Source of the DNA: a virus
DNA length: 35,524 nucleotides
Reading direction: 5' to 3' (one strand)
IMG/VR virus record: IMGVR_UViG_3300020233_000030
Location: 1 to 35,524 of that record
A program made the translations under genes and the position numbers. A model generated the notes under the pieces. It did no database searches. It saw only the letters and a program-made list of their open reading frames with translations, and was not told where the DNA came from. Within the stretch, counting starts at the first letter, position 1; each line of letters starts with the position of its first letter. Positions 13,415 to 21,977 of this stretch are shown in pieces.

Positions 13415-13706
13415 CACCACATCGTGCCGACAGATACTGTTCAGTGTCGAATCGTTTCGTGGGCAGGTGGAGACGAAATGTTCACGATGCCGCCAAATCC
13501 ACGTCTACACGTACGGTGGCGGACTTGCGGCGACTGCGGAGATACGGTGCCCGAATTCGTTCAAAGGACGAGACATGGGTGGCTGGTGCGGACAACTCAT
13601 CGCGAGGATTTCACCCGACGCTACGGGCAGTCTCAGCTACCGCTGTCCACGTTGTAAACAGGTCAAGACGGTACGGGTCACAAGCCCGGTACTAGTCTCA
13701 ACATAG
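13395..13706 (+). CDS. Com-like zinc-finger protein
   Basis: This 103-residue protein carries four Cys groups: CNTTSC near the N-terminus, CSRC, C...GGWC, and a C-terminal YRCPRCKQVKTV. The last resembles the zinc finger of Mu Com, the translational activator of mom. The pairs would bind one or two zinc ions and suggest nucleic-acid binding. No mom-like gene is seen, so a translational or regulatory role in tail gene expression is only possible. The start is the ATG at 13395, inside the preceding gene. Confidence 0.6.
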   Translation: MIPATCNTTSCRQILFSVESFRGQVETKCSRCRQIHVYTYGGGLAATAEIRCPNSFKGRDMGGWCGQLIARISPDATGSLSYRCPRCKQVKTVRVTSPVLVST

Positions 13707-13716
13707 GAGACACACT

Positions 13717-14124
13717 ATGGCTGCTGTAACAGGCAAATCAGGAATCGCACACTACAAAGGTGTGCCGGTGCTACGTATCAAAGACTGGTCGTGCACCGTC
13801 AACACAGACATCCGCGACATCACAACGTTCACAACCGGGACACTGACGTGGCGTTCAATCCTGCCAGGGTTGGCTGGCGCCGACGGCAACTTCTCAGGGT
13901 TCTGGGACGCAGCCGGATCGACGGCACAAACCGACGCCATCAACGCAGCACTCGCAGGTTCGACCGGGTCGGTAGTCCTGTATGTCGACAAGGCTGGTGG
14001 GGATAATCTGCGTGGCAACATCTACTTCTCCGGCCTGACAGCAGGCTCAGCGGTAGACGGCGACGCCACCGTCGACTTCCCGTTTTCCTTTAATGGCGCT
14101 GTCACATATAGCACAGCTACCTAG
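13717..14124 (+). CDS. Tail tube protein, paralogue 1
   Basis: The 135-residue protein resembles small tail tube proteins: MAAVTGKSG, then WSCTVNTDIRDITTF, LTWRSILPGLAGADGNFSGFWD and a C-terminal beta sandwich (NIYFSGLTAGSAVDGDATVD). It is clearly related to the product of 14585-15217, which shares WRS-x-x-PGL-x-G, FW, VDGDA and the final strand. A strong taggag precedes the ATG. Which paralogue forms the main tube cannot be decided here. Confidence 0.75.
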   Translation: MAAVTGKSGIAHYKGVPVLRIKDWSCTVNTDIRDITTFTTGTLTWRSILPGLAGADGNFSGFWDAAGSTAQTDAINAALAGSTGSVVLYVDKAGGDNLRGNIYFSGLTAGSAVDGDATVDFPFSFNGAVTYSTAT

Positions 14125-14130
14125 TGGGTA

Positions 14131-14583
14131 ATGATGACGCGCACATTACAGCTCGGCGGCAAACGTGGCGCTTCGTTGTCTGTCTTGGTCGACGAATCCG
14201 ACTACGACATCGTGGCTCAGTATTCGTGGTGTCTCGGATCGCATGGATATGCGTGCGGCCGTGTTGACGGTGAAGTGGTACTGATGCATAGGCTCATTCT
14301 TGGACTATCTGATCCAGACATCCAGACCGATCACATTAACCGTGACAGGCTTGACAACCGTCGAAGCAATCTGAGGCTTGCCACGCAACAGACCAACAAG
14401 CACAACGTACAAGGACGTGGAGCATCACAGTACCGTGGCGTTGGGTGGCACAAGGCAAGCAAGAAGTGGCGTGCACGAGCAGGTACACACTATTTGGGGC
14501 TGTTCAGTGACGAATCAGAAGCTGGCCGGGTTGTTGCCACATGGCGTCAAGAACATTGGTCACATGCAATCGAGGTGATTTAG
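14131..14583 (+). CDS. HNH homing endonuclease with AP2 domain
   Basis: The 150-residue protein has an HNH_3 nuclease core: VVLMHRLILGL, then QTDHINRDRLDNRRSNLRL and ATQQTNKHN, with the His and Asn residues expected for metal-dependent cutting. Residues about 100-145 form an AP2-like DNA-binding domain (YRGVGWHKASKKWRARAG, YLGLFSDESEAGRV). Such free-standing genes are mobile and cut alleles lacking them. It sits between two tail tube paralogues, six bases after one and one base before the other. Ribosome binding is weak (gtgggta). Confidence 0.88.
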   Translation: MMTRTLQLGGKRGASLSVLVDESDYDIVAQYSWCLGSHGYACGRVDGEVVLMHRLILGLSDPDIQTDHINRDRLDNRRSNLRLATQQTNKHNVQGRGASQYRGVGWHKASKKWRARAGTHYLGLFSDESEAGRVVATWRQEHWSHAIEVI

Positions 14584-14584
14584 C

Positions 14585-15217
14585 ATGGCTGCACTTTCAG
14601 GCAAAGTTGCCCGCATCAAAGCGACAGCGGCGACAGCGTCAGCATCCACCAACAACGCCGCCGCCATGTCCACGGACGGGCAGACGTTGTCGATCACGTC
14701 GACAGCGCGACGGCATTGGGCTGCTGCACCGACCGTCGCGATTGGTGGCACAGCAACCACCGACAGCTTTGCAACGAATCTGGTGCAGGGTGTTGTGACG
14801 TTCACAACACCGCACTCCACCGCGTCGGTGTATACGTTGGACGTATCAGCACTGACAGCGTCGTATGTTGGTGAAGGACGAAACTGGCAAGTCGCAACCG
14901 AGACCGATATGCGTGACCACACCGTCTTCTCCACATCGACATCTGATGTGCAATGGCGCAGCGTGGCACCCGGTCTGCACGGTGCAACAGTATCCATAGA
15001 CCGGTTTTGGGGGTCTACTACCGGGCCGGCATTCTTCGACCGGATGGTCGCTAACCAGGACACTGTTATTGAACTGTGGACAGACCAGGCGACGAGAAAC
15101 AAGTTGGAAGGGTACGCATATGTGGACGGTGACGGGTTCACAGTGCCGGTAGACGGCGACGCCGGCGAAGCCGTCACGTTGACCGTCAACGGGCAACTCT
15201 ATAGAAGCACAGCGTAG
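14585..15217 (+). CDS. Tail tube protein, paralogue 2 (longer)
   Basis: This 210-residue protein begins MAALSGKVARIKA, like paralogue 1 (MAAVTGKSGIAHY). It carries an extra segment of about 65 residues (about 18-85), rich in Ala, Thr and Ser. The C-terminal half matches paralogue 1: QWRSVAPGLHGATVSIDRFWG, VIELWTDQATRNKLEGYAYV and VPVDGDAGEAVTLTVNG. It may be the main tail tube or a decorated variant mixed into the tube. It is followed directly by the tail assembly chaperones. Confidence 0.72.
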   Translation: MAALSGKVARIKATAATASASTNNAAAMSTDGQTLSITSTARRHWAAAPTVAIGGTATTDSFATNLVQGVVTFTTPHSTASVYTLDVSALTASYVGEGRNWQVATETDMRDHTVFSTSTSDVQWRSVAPGLHGATVSIDRFWGSTTGPAFFDRMVANQDTVIELWTDQATRNKLEGYAYVDGDGFTVPVDGDAGEAVTLTVNGQLYRSTA

Positions 15218-15227
15218 GAGGACATCC

Positions 15228-15614
15228 ATGAGTTTACGTGACAAGATCCTGGCAGCAGACGACATCGAAATCGAACATGTTCCTGTCCCGGAATGGGACG
15301 TGACTGTCGATGTCAAGTCATTGACAATTGATGAGCAGCAGCGCTTCCTTGATGCTGTCAGGAAGCGCGGTGTTGAGGGTTTCGAGGTGGACCGTAAAAA
15401 GTTCGCCATCCAACTGCTCATCCGGACGGTGATTGATCCGGACACAGGCAAACAGGTGTTAGAGCAGGCCGACGCTGAGACGCTCGCGACGAAGTCGTCG
15501 AAGCCTGTGATGCGACTGTTCGAAGTGGCTGCGAACCTGGCAGGGTTGGGTGACGACCAGGTCGACAAAACGATCGCTGAGTTAAAAGGGACGGCCTCAG
15601 ACGATTCGTCCTGA
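15228..15614 (+). CDS. Tail assembly chaperone (gpG-like)
   Basis: The 128-residue acidic, helical protein lies between tail tube and tape measure, the fixed place of the G chaperone. The segment WDVTVDVKSLTIDEQQRFL and the following helices fit the family. These chaperones coat the tape measure during tail assembly. A strong Shine-Dalgarno sequence (taggagga) precedes the ATG. Near its end a run at 15581-15590 allows a -1 frameshift into the next reading frame. Confidence 0.78.
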   Translation: MSLRDKILAADDIEIEHVPVPEWDVTVDVKSLTIDEQQRFLDAVRKRGVEGFEVDRKKFAIQLLIRTVIDPDTGKQVLEQADAETLATKSSKPVMRLFEVAANLAGLGDDQVDKTIAELKGTASDDSS

Positions 15615-15745
15615 GGCTATCACGGGAGATGGGTATGACCGCTGCGGAGCTCACCAGCCGAATGTCGGGTAAAGAACTTGTCGAACACATCGCCGACATG
15701 CAGATAACAGCCGACGAACATGCTCAGGCTGAGGGGACTGTCTGA
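15585..15745 (+). CDS. Frameshift extension of the tail chaperone (gpGT-like)
   Basis: In the -1 frame an open stretch runs from the slip region to the TGA at 15743-15745. A shift after Lys at 15585-15587 would give a 172-residue fusion with 120 residues from gpG and 52 from this frame. Its sequence, REMGMTAAELTSRMSGKEL, has the typical T-segment pattern (MGMT-x-x-EL...MS-x-x-EL). The last -1 stop upstream is at the gct-gag codons, so slippage must occur at or after g-tta-aaa-ggg (15581-15590). An ATG at 15635 without a convincing ribosome binding site could instead start a separate small protein. Confidence 0.7.
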
Positions 15746-17706
15746 TGGCTATCGAAGTATCGACAATCGTCGCACGTTTAGAGATGAACATTGCGAACTT
15801 CGACAAGAACATTCGCAAAGCTGAAAAACGTCTCCGCACACTCGCAGGTGCCACCAAAAAGACTGCCGGACGTATGGAGACACTCGTCGCGTCGCTAAAG
15901 AAGGTCGCGGTACTGTTCGGGATCGGATTCGGTGCACGCAAAGCAATATCGTTCGTCTCAGGTCTCGTTAGCAAAGCGTCCGACTTTGTTGAAACGATCA
16001 ACGCTGTCGAAGTCGCAGTCGGTGACGCATCGACAGAAATCTTTGCGTTCGGTGAAAACGCTGCACAGGCGCTTGGACTGTCACGCACCGCGTTGAACCA
16101 GACAGCAGTCATGTTTTCATCGTTCGCACGCCGCATCGACTCAGCCGACGTTGCAGGCGTATTCGAAGAATATGTGACGAGGGCGACAGACTTTGCGTCA
16201 GTCATGAACTTGGACATGGACGAAGCACTAGTCAAGTTCCAAGCCGGGCTCGCCGGTGAAGTCAGGCCTTTACGCAGGTTCGGCATCGACATGTCTGAGA
16301 ACACGGTGAAAGCGTTCGCACTCGCGAATGGTATCGGTGAAGCCGGACGGCAGATGACTGAAAACGAACGCATCCAGGCACGCTACGGGACGTTGATGGA
16401 ACAGACCGCAGAGTTCGCAGGCGACTTTGCGAACACGTCCGGCGAGTTGGCAAACCAGCAACGCATCCTCACAGCACTATGGGAAAATGCGCAACAAGAA
16501 CTCGGTACAGAACTTCTCCCAACGATGAAAGACCTCATCGGTGTAGTAATCAGTCTGATACCTACTGTGAAAGCGTTGGGTAATCAGGGCATCGTTGCTG
16601 CGAAAAACCTTATCACAATGGTGTCACCGTTCCTGTCAGTGATAAAAGCTGCTCAAGACATGTCCACGACGTTCACTGACGGTGAACAGAAGACGACGCT
16701 GCTTGGCACGTCGTTCGGTCTCCTAACCAAAGCGTCGACTGCTATAGGGAACGTCTTGTCACCCGTGATGGTGATGGCTCGGAGAGTAAACAAAGGGTTT
16801 GTCGACGCGGCCGGTGCCGTGTCGACGTTGACTAGGCAGCAGCTAGCGATGAAACGTTCCATGAACGCGTCGAAGCAGCCGATACTTGACGTCTTGACAG
16901 CGGAGGAACAGTACGCGGAAGAGGCACGCAGCCTCGCAGCCAGCATCGCCATTGTGACACAGAGACAGATGGCGCAGATACGGGTACTTATCGACTCTGC
17001 CGCCGAGTTCAACAACTGGCGTCAAATCACTGTCGACGCTACGAAAGAAACTGAGCGAGACATTCGTGATTCGATGTCGTCCATCGTTGACCTGTTCGAG
17101 GATGCACCGGAGAAAATCAAGACCAGTGTCGATGAGATGATTGCCAACATTTTGGCACAGAAAAAGATGGCGAAAGCATTCCAGACAGTGATGCGCCAGT
17201 TCGCTGCCGGCGGCCTCGACGCGCTCGTCGACGAGTTCGAAAAGGCCGGACCTGCCGCGGTCGACCAGGCCGGTTTGCTTGCTGAAGATATGGGGAAAGC
17301 ATTCAACCTAGATGTGAATCTGCGTATAGCGTTGGGTGAATCTGTCGACCTGTTAACCAACGACTTTGCGTTACGGCAACGATTCAACGAGCTCGGTTTG
17401 ACAAACGCTGAGGCGTATCTGCGTGGGTTCGGGAATCCTGTCCCGTTCATCAACCCGCTACCGACCGTCACGTCCAGTGTTGAGCGTGACCTGCTGCGTC
17501 CAGGTGTCGGTTCGGGACAGGTACCTGATGTTATTCACGCACCGAGCAGACAGATACGGCCGTCAGGTGCACGGTCGTCAATGTCAATTGGTGAGATGAC
17601 TGTCAACGTGACCGGCATTTTGGACCCGTCAGATCCTGCATCGGCGAGGCGTGTAGCGGTTGAGTTGCGTGAACAGTTGGATCGTCTGAACGCTGAGGTA
17701 GCGTAG
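15745..17706 (+). CDS. Tape measure protein
   Basis: This 653-residue protein sets tail length and is mainly helical. It starts with a typical segment (MAIEVSTIVARLEMNIANFDKNIRKAEKRL), followed by a hydrophobic stretch around 50-75 and a second near 265-275 (LIGVVISLIPTV). The segment ALNQTAVMFSSFARRIDSADV and the nearby FQAGLAGEVRPLRRFGIDMS are common in tape measure proteins. Being short, it predicts a short tail, around 100 nm if about 1.5 angstroms per residue holds. The ATG overlaps the chaperone-frame stop. Confidence 0.88.
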   Translation: MAIEVSTIVARLEMNIANFDKNIRKAEKRLRTLAGATKKTAGRMETLVASLKKVAVLFGIGFGARKAISFVSGLVSKASDFVETINAVEVAVGDASTEIFAFGENAAQALGLSRTALNQTAVMFSSFARRIDSADVAGVFEEYVTRATDFASVMNLDMDEALVKFQAGLAGEVRPLRRFGIDMSENTVKAFALANGIGEAGRQMTENERIQARYGTLMEQTAEFAGDFANTSGELANQQRILTALWENAQQELGTELLPTMKDLIGVVISLIPTVKALGNQGIVAAKNLITMVSPFLSVIKAAQDMSTTFTDGEQKTTLLGTSFGLLTKASTAIGNVLSPVMVMARRVNKGFVDAAGAVSTLTRQQLAMKRSMNASKQPILDVLTAEEQYAEEARSLAASIAIVTQRQMAQIRVLIDSAAEFNNWRQITVDATKETERDIRDSMSSIVDLFEDAPEKIKTSVDEMIANILAQKKMAKAFQTVMRQFAAGGLDALVDEFEKAGPAAVDQAGLLAEDMGKAFNLDVNLRIALGESVDLLTNDFALRQRFNELGLTNAEAYLRGFGNPVPFINPLPTVTSSVERDLLRPGVGSGQVPDVIHAPSRQIRPSGARSSMSIGEMTVNVTGILDPSDPASARRVAVELREQLDRLNAEVA

Positions 17707-18972
17707 ATGGGTGCATTGAATGTTGGCCGTGTCGGGTTGGAGGCAGCATCGACTGATAATGTGCAGGCTGTGTCGTGGCGTGCAAACGACGGCCGCCAAC
17801 AAGTCACCCTGTCGGGCAGGTTTAAAGCCGCAACGGTTGCGAATTCGCAGGCGTTGCGTAACGAGTTGAATGCGCAGACAGGGAAACTTGTTGCGGTGAC
17901 GTGGGCCAACGACCCGGCAGTCGACGGGTTCTACATTCTCCGCAACGTCCAACTACAGGCCGCAACTAGGGACAGGGCGTTCGACACCGGCATGTTTCCG
18001 TTCACCATCCAGCTCGATAGAGTCGGTTCAGAATCCGAAACGGAGATCCAGTCGCTGCTCACCGGCACCGTCTTGACCAATTTCCACGGTCTGATAGCTG
18101 CCGAAACGAAGCCGTTCCATTCGGCACCGGTCGGGCATTTAGCATACAACTCTGGGACAGGGGCACCGACGAAACGCACCAGGACAGGTGACGAGGGTGA
18201 CGTTGTCTGGTACGACGGGATTTTGAATACGGTAGATCCGACGTGGTCTGTCGCCGCGGCAGCGTTCTATACCGGATCTGTCAGGGTCAAAATGTCTAGC
18301 CTGCTACGGTCGGGTACGGATGCACCGAACGACCCTGACGATTGGGAACTATCAAACACGTTGGTGAAAGTCACACCCGACACTACCGCTGGTGTATCGA
18401 ACGGCAGGCTGAACATGTCGTGGTATGACGGGACACAGTGGGACACTGCGGTACCGTTCAAAATCGTGTACGACGCTGGTGTCGGCAACAACGTGATACC
18501 GCAATGGCATTACGTGTCGATCATTCGCAACGACCCCGAAACGTGCATTGTCAGGCTGATACGTGACGGCATCGCCGCACCCGGCGCATCACCCCACCGC
18601 CACATTCTCGACATCAGTCTCCGTCGCGGTTCACTGTTCGTGTCGTTCTATTACACGTGGACAGGGATCACAGTCAACTACGACCTGATACGTGACAGCG
18701 CAGACGCTGCGTCAGCGTTCACACCCACAGGTGCAACGTCATCACCGGGTGTGTTGGATGATGTCGCAACAGGTGGCAACAAGTGGCTGATGGTGACGTC
18801 GAAAACGAACACGGCACAGACCGTCGCAGGCGGCCTGAGGGTTAGCGGACCGAAATACGATTTCATGATCGGAGCCGAAATCGGTGCCGCAGGTACAGGA
18901 GACACTGCAGCCGATCAGGCATTGCAGTACTTCGGCTGGATCTCTGAACGCGACCGCGCCGTACGACGATGA
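17707..18972 (+). CDS. Distal tail protein
   Basis: The 421-residue protein follows the tape measure. The N-terminal 115 residues (MGALNVGRVGLEAA...QVTLSGRF, LVAVTWANDPAVDGFYILRN) resemble the ring-forming domain of distal tail proteins. The rest looks like a beta-sandwich insertion (about 130-400) with WYDGILNTVDPTWSVAAAAFYTG and could be carbohydrate-binding, which is not proven. It starts directly after the tape measure stop. Confidence 0.7.
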   Translation: MGALNVGRVGLEAASTDNVQAVSWRANDGRQQVTLSGRFKAATVANSQALRNELNAQTGKLVAVTWANDPAVDGFYILRNVQLQAATRDRAFDTGMFPFTIQLDRVGSESETEIQSLLTGTVLTNFHGLIAAETKPFHSAPVGHLAYNSGTGAPTKRTRTGDEGDVVWYDGILNTVDPTWSVAAAAFYTGSVRVKMSSLLRSGTDAPNDPDDWELSNTLVKVTPDTTAGVSNGRLNMSWYDGTQWDTAVPFKIVYDAGVGNNVIPQWHYVSIIRNDPETCIVRLIRDGIAAPGASPHRHILDISLRRGSLFVSFYYTWTGITVNYDLIRDSADAASAFTPTGATSSPGVLDDVATGGNKWLMVTSKTNTAQTVAGGLRVSGPKYDFMIGAEIGAAGTGDTAADQALQYFGWISERDRAVRR

Positions 18973-18976
18973 GGCG

Positions 18977-20203
18977 GTGATTGCAATCATAGCTGAACGT
19001 CTGATGGCCCCCGGCTCGTACACGGTACCGTTACGCATCGACGCGCCCTATTCGATATGGGACACGGTGAAAACCGTCGCAGAAGCTGGCGGCGGCCATA
19101 TCGTTATCACACCGCAACGACTCGACCCGCGCCTGGTCGGTGATACGTCGATGCTGGCCGCCGCCAGATATGCAGGCCCGGTCCTGTCGAAAACGTTCAC
19201 CGACGGTGCATTCAGGGTCGGCGGTGCAGGGATGGGCTGGTGGCTCGGCGACGACACTGCAGGCCCTGTCTATGAGACCGCTGTCACATTGACAGGCGCT
19301 AACCTGTCGACAGCATTAACGGCACTGCTGCCGGCAGCAGTCACATTGGGGACAGTCACGGCTACGGGGAATCTGTTCACCGGCACCTTCCACTACGAGA
19401 CACCACGCGACGCAATCGCGACGTTGATGGCAACAACAGAAGCCGAATACCGGATCAACCCTGACGGCACGATGGACGCTGCCGTGAACCAAGACCTGTT
19501 CACTATCGTCACACCGACTGTTGTGGTGACAAGGTTCGGTTCGGGGTCAGACCCGAACTTTGCCGGTGTGCCAGTCGCGACGTTGAAATCTGTCGACGAT
19601 GCATACAGCTACGCGACGAGGGCGCTGCTTGTCACTGTCGCAGCGGACGGTTCAGCGTCAACAGACGCATCCGCGAATCAGGCACCTGTAGCGACAGGGA
19701 AAGACATCAACGGCAACACGATCGTCCGCACATTGGTGTACAATTCGGGGCCTGGAGGCGCGTCGACACCTGGCCTGTATCTCGCATCCGAACTGGGTGA
19801 ACATCTGTTGACGACAGAGTCGACGTTGACGACAGGCTTCTGGGAACTTGCCGGCGGCGGCTGGAACGTCGGCGACGCATTCTGGGTGTATGACGACCCT
19901 GCGTTCGTCGACACCGCGAACCAAGTACAGTTCCGTGGCGACGTTATCCATCCGAGAAAGATGCGTCTCATCGGTGCATCGTGGCCTCTGGTCGATGGGA
20001 TGGGTGTCGCGTTCCGCGACGACGCTGGTGTGTATACCGATTTGACGGATTGGATACGTTGGGAGGCGCAGGACCAGACGGCAGGTTTCGGTACTACAGG
20101 CACCGACATTGCCGGCGGCGTTGGCGGTGGTGGAGGTTCGACGGTTCAGGGTGCGTCGACGTTGACGGTGCGGTCGATGGTTGCGAGGGCGGCAGGATGC
20201 TGA
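18977..20203 (+). CDS. Tail tip / baseplate hub protein
   Basis: This protein of about 408 residues follows the distal tail gene. The start is uncertain: GTG at 18977 just after the previous stop is preferred, ATG at 19004 is an alternative, and the frame is open further upstream into the neighbour. Segments such as YSIWDTVKTVAEAGGGHIVI and FHYETPRDAIATLMATTEAEYRI resemble hub domains of siphovirus tail-associated proteins. The C-terminus has a glycine-rich linker (GGVGGGGGS). No protease or lysozyme motif is seen. Confidence 0.65.
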   Translation: MIAIIAERLMAPGSYTVPLRIDAPYSIWDTVKTVAEAGGGHIVITPQRLDPRLVGDTSMLAAARYAGPVLSKTFTDGAFRVGGAGMGWWLGDDTAGPVYETAVTLTGANLSTALTALLPAAVTLGTVTATGNLFTGTFHYETPRDAIATLMATTEAEYRINPDGTMDAAVNQDLFTIVTPTVVVTRFGSGSDPNFAGVPVATLKSVDDAYSYATRALLVTVAADGSASTDASANQAPVATGKDINGNTIVRTLVYNSGPGGASTPGLYLASELGEHLLTTESTLTTGFWELAGGGWNVGDAFWVYDDPAFVDTANQVQFRGDVIHPRKMRLIGASWPLVDGMGVAFRDDAGVYTDLTDWIRWEAQDQTAGFGTTGTDIAGGVGGGGGSTVQGASTLTVRSMVARAAGC

Positions 20204-20739
20204 CCGTCGTCCCTAATCTTGACAGTCAACCCGGCAGGTGGCGTAGCATGGTTCAACACCTCGCCGGGTTCGGCATCGTGCCTGTACGGTTCCGAGCCGA
20301 ACCGGCAACCGGGCGCAGCGAATGGTACGGTGCTGATCTTTGGGATGTGGCGAAATGTCAAGCCGTTACTAGGACGTACCGTAGGTTGATGCGGCACCTC
20401 CAAACCGTCAACGCGGACAGGTTCATGATCGTTCAAGACGACATACGGTTCACCCAACCACCCCACCCCACAACTGGTGTGCATCTGTGTGGCGGCTACC
20501 GGCTGCACACGTACCGGCACGACGGCCAGCATCTTGTACAAACCGCTGAGTCGTTTATTGTCGACCCGACCGTTTCGGATCATGTCTGTCCGAAAGCGTT
20601 CACTGTCACGGCAGGCATGCTGCCGCTCCTTGAAGACGCCTGGACAGATGAGACACGGCAGGCATGTGAAACATGGACACCGCTTCTAATCGAAGCCACA
20701 TTCGATGAGGTGCCGATAGCTGATGACACGATTCACTAA
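20197..20739 (+). CDS. Possible glycosyltransferase (GT25-like)
   Basis: The 180-residue protein begins MLTVVPNLDSQPGRWRSM, then HLAGFGIVPVRFRAEPATG, and has FMIVQDDIRFTQPP, which looks like the LEDD metal-site motif of GT25-type transferases that modify lipopolysaccharide or collagen. The start is the ATG at 20197 after ggcagg, overlapping the hub gene stop. A role in glycosylating tail fibres is suggested by its place just before the fibre gene. The substrate is unknown, and the family call rests on short motifs. Confidence 0.5.
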   Translation: MLTVVPNLDSQPGRWRSMVQHLAGFGIVPVRFRAEPATGRSEWYGADLWDVAKCQAVTRTYRRLMRHLQTVNADRFMIVQDDIRFTQPPHPTTGVHLCGGYRLHTYRHDGQHLVQTAESFIVDPTVSDHVCPKAFTVTAGMLPLLEDAWTDETRQACETWTPLLIEATFDEVPIADDTIH

Positions 20740-21751
20740 CCGCAACCCCGCCATTAGACGCACGTTGCCGCCGTCTGACCCGCCACACAATGTAGGGATC
20801 GGACATGTCGACACGAACGCGATTCACGACAACGTAGCTGGCGAGATTGACGCTATCGCGGTGAAGGCTGCGGCGGTGGCTGCCGATTTGGTGTTGATTG
20901 AGGATTCTGCGGCTGCGTTGGTGAAGAAGAAGGTGTTGCGGTCGGGGTTGTTCCCGTTTAAAGATTCACCTGTCGGTGCGACAGCGTTGGGTATTTCGGC
21001 GGGTGCCGTGAACACGGCAACGACAGTCACAGCAGTCGGCTATCTGGCGTTGTCTGCAAACACGACAGGTTCGGCGACTGCAGCTTTCGGATATCAAACA
21101 ATGAAGGCAAACACGACAGGTAGTGAAAACAGTGCCTTCGGATATTTAGCATTGTGGACAAACACGACAGGTAGTGAAAACAGTGCCTTCGGATATTCGG
21201 CATTGCGGACAAACATAACGGGTACCAGAAATTGTGCCTTCGGGTGGGCAGCCCTTCTGTCAGTCACAGCGTCGGCAAATGATGCTTACGGATATTCGAC
21301 ATTGCGGTCGCTAACGACAGGTGTCAGCAACAGTGCTTTCGGATATTCGGCATTGTATTCACCTGGTGGTGTAGTGGCGAACGCCACCACAACAGGCGCA
21401 CGCCAGGTGGCCCTTGGTAGGGAAACGGGCCAGGCATCGGCTACGCAACGCAACGACATTGTAGCAATCGGATACCGTGCCCTCATCGATGCTAACGACA
21501 CGGTAGCTGTCGGCTCCGGCGCACAAGCCTTACACGCCAACGCAGTAGCTCTTGGTAAAGGCATTGTTACCACCGCTATCGCGCAAGTCGCTATCGGAGC
21601 CACCCATATCGAAATGTCTGAACAGACAGCACCAGGAGTCGGTGCAGCCAACACAGGCCGACTCTACCTGGTAGATAACGGTGCAGGTAAAACCCAACTG
21701 ATGATCCAATTCAACACTGGCGCAGCCATCCAGCTCGCCATCCAAGTCTAA
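20723..21751 (+). CDS. Tail fibre protein with adhesin-like repeats
   Basis: The 342-residue protein probably binds the host receptor. Residues about 115-215 contain tandem repeats of about 17 residues, such as NTTGSENSAFGYLALWT, related to the head repeats of trimeric autotransporter adhesins (YadA/Hia: SxAxG, NxAxG). A second repetitive part (about 230-295) has VAIGYRALIDANDTVAVGSGAQAL. It likely forms a trimer. The N-terminus is helical and would attach to the tail tip. The ATG lies within the end of the glycosyltransferase-like gene. Confidence 0.8.
   Translation: MTRFTNRNPAIRRTLPPSDPPHNVGIGHVDTNAIHDNVAGEIDAIAVKAAAVAADLVLIEDSAAALVKKKVLRSGLFPFKDSPVGATALGISAGAVNTATTVTAVGYLALSANTTGSATAAFGYQTMKANTTGSENSAFGYLALWTNTTGSENSAFGYSALRTNITGTRNCAFGWAALLSVTASANDAYGYSTLRSLTTGVSNSAFGYSALYSPGGVVANATTTGARQVALGRETGQASATQRNDIVAIGYRALIDANDTVAVGSGAQALHANAVALGKGIVTTAIAQVAIGATHIEMSEQTAPGVGAANTGRLYLVDNGAGKTQLMIQFNTGAAIQLAIQV
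21043..21360 (+). repeat. 51-bp tandem repeats in the tail fibre gene
   Basis: The unit is 51 bases (17 codons). Copies starting at 21109 and 21160 are nearly identical over 38 bases, while flanking copies are more diverged. Such in-frame repeats can expand or contract by recombination, changing fibre length. Confidence 0.8.
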
Positions 21752-21761
21752 GAGGCTCTCA

Positions 21762-21977
21762 ATGGCGACAATCAAACTCACAATCCCAACCCAACACGTC
21801 CAACGAGTCGTCCACGCCCTGTCAGCATCAGCAGGGTTACCGGACACTGCGGCGAACGCGAAAAAGGCACTGGTCGGTCACATCAAAGCAACCGTCCGCA
21901 ACGTCGAACATTCCGAGAAGGAACAGGCAGCGCTCGACAACATCGCAGAACCTGACGTTGAAGGGATCGTATCGTGA
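21762..21977 (+). CDS. Small hypothetical protein after the tail fibre
   Basis: This 71-residue protein has an N-terminal strand (MATIKLTIPTQHVQRVVHAL) and helices with many Ala, Lys and Glu residues. A Shine-Dalgarno-like gaggct precedes the ATG. The pattern resembles short proteins located between tail fibre and lysis genes in other siphoviruses. No function is assigned. Its stop overlaps the GTG of the next gene. Confidence 0.65.
   Translation: MATIKLTIPTQHVQRVVHALSASAGLPDTAANAKKALVGHIKATVRNVEHSEKEQAALDNIAEPDVEGIVS

Noticed and set aside
13414-13706. Two other overlapping plus-strand frames across the Com-like gene
   Set aside because: They are shifted frames without start signals; the Cys-rich frame has the recognisable zinc-finger pattern.
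20886-21360. CRISPR-like array from the regular repeats in the tail fibre gene
   Set aside because: The repeats have a 51-base in-frame period, encode a repeated protein motif and have no unique spacers.
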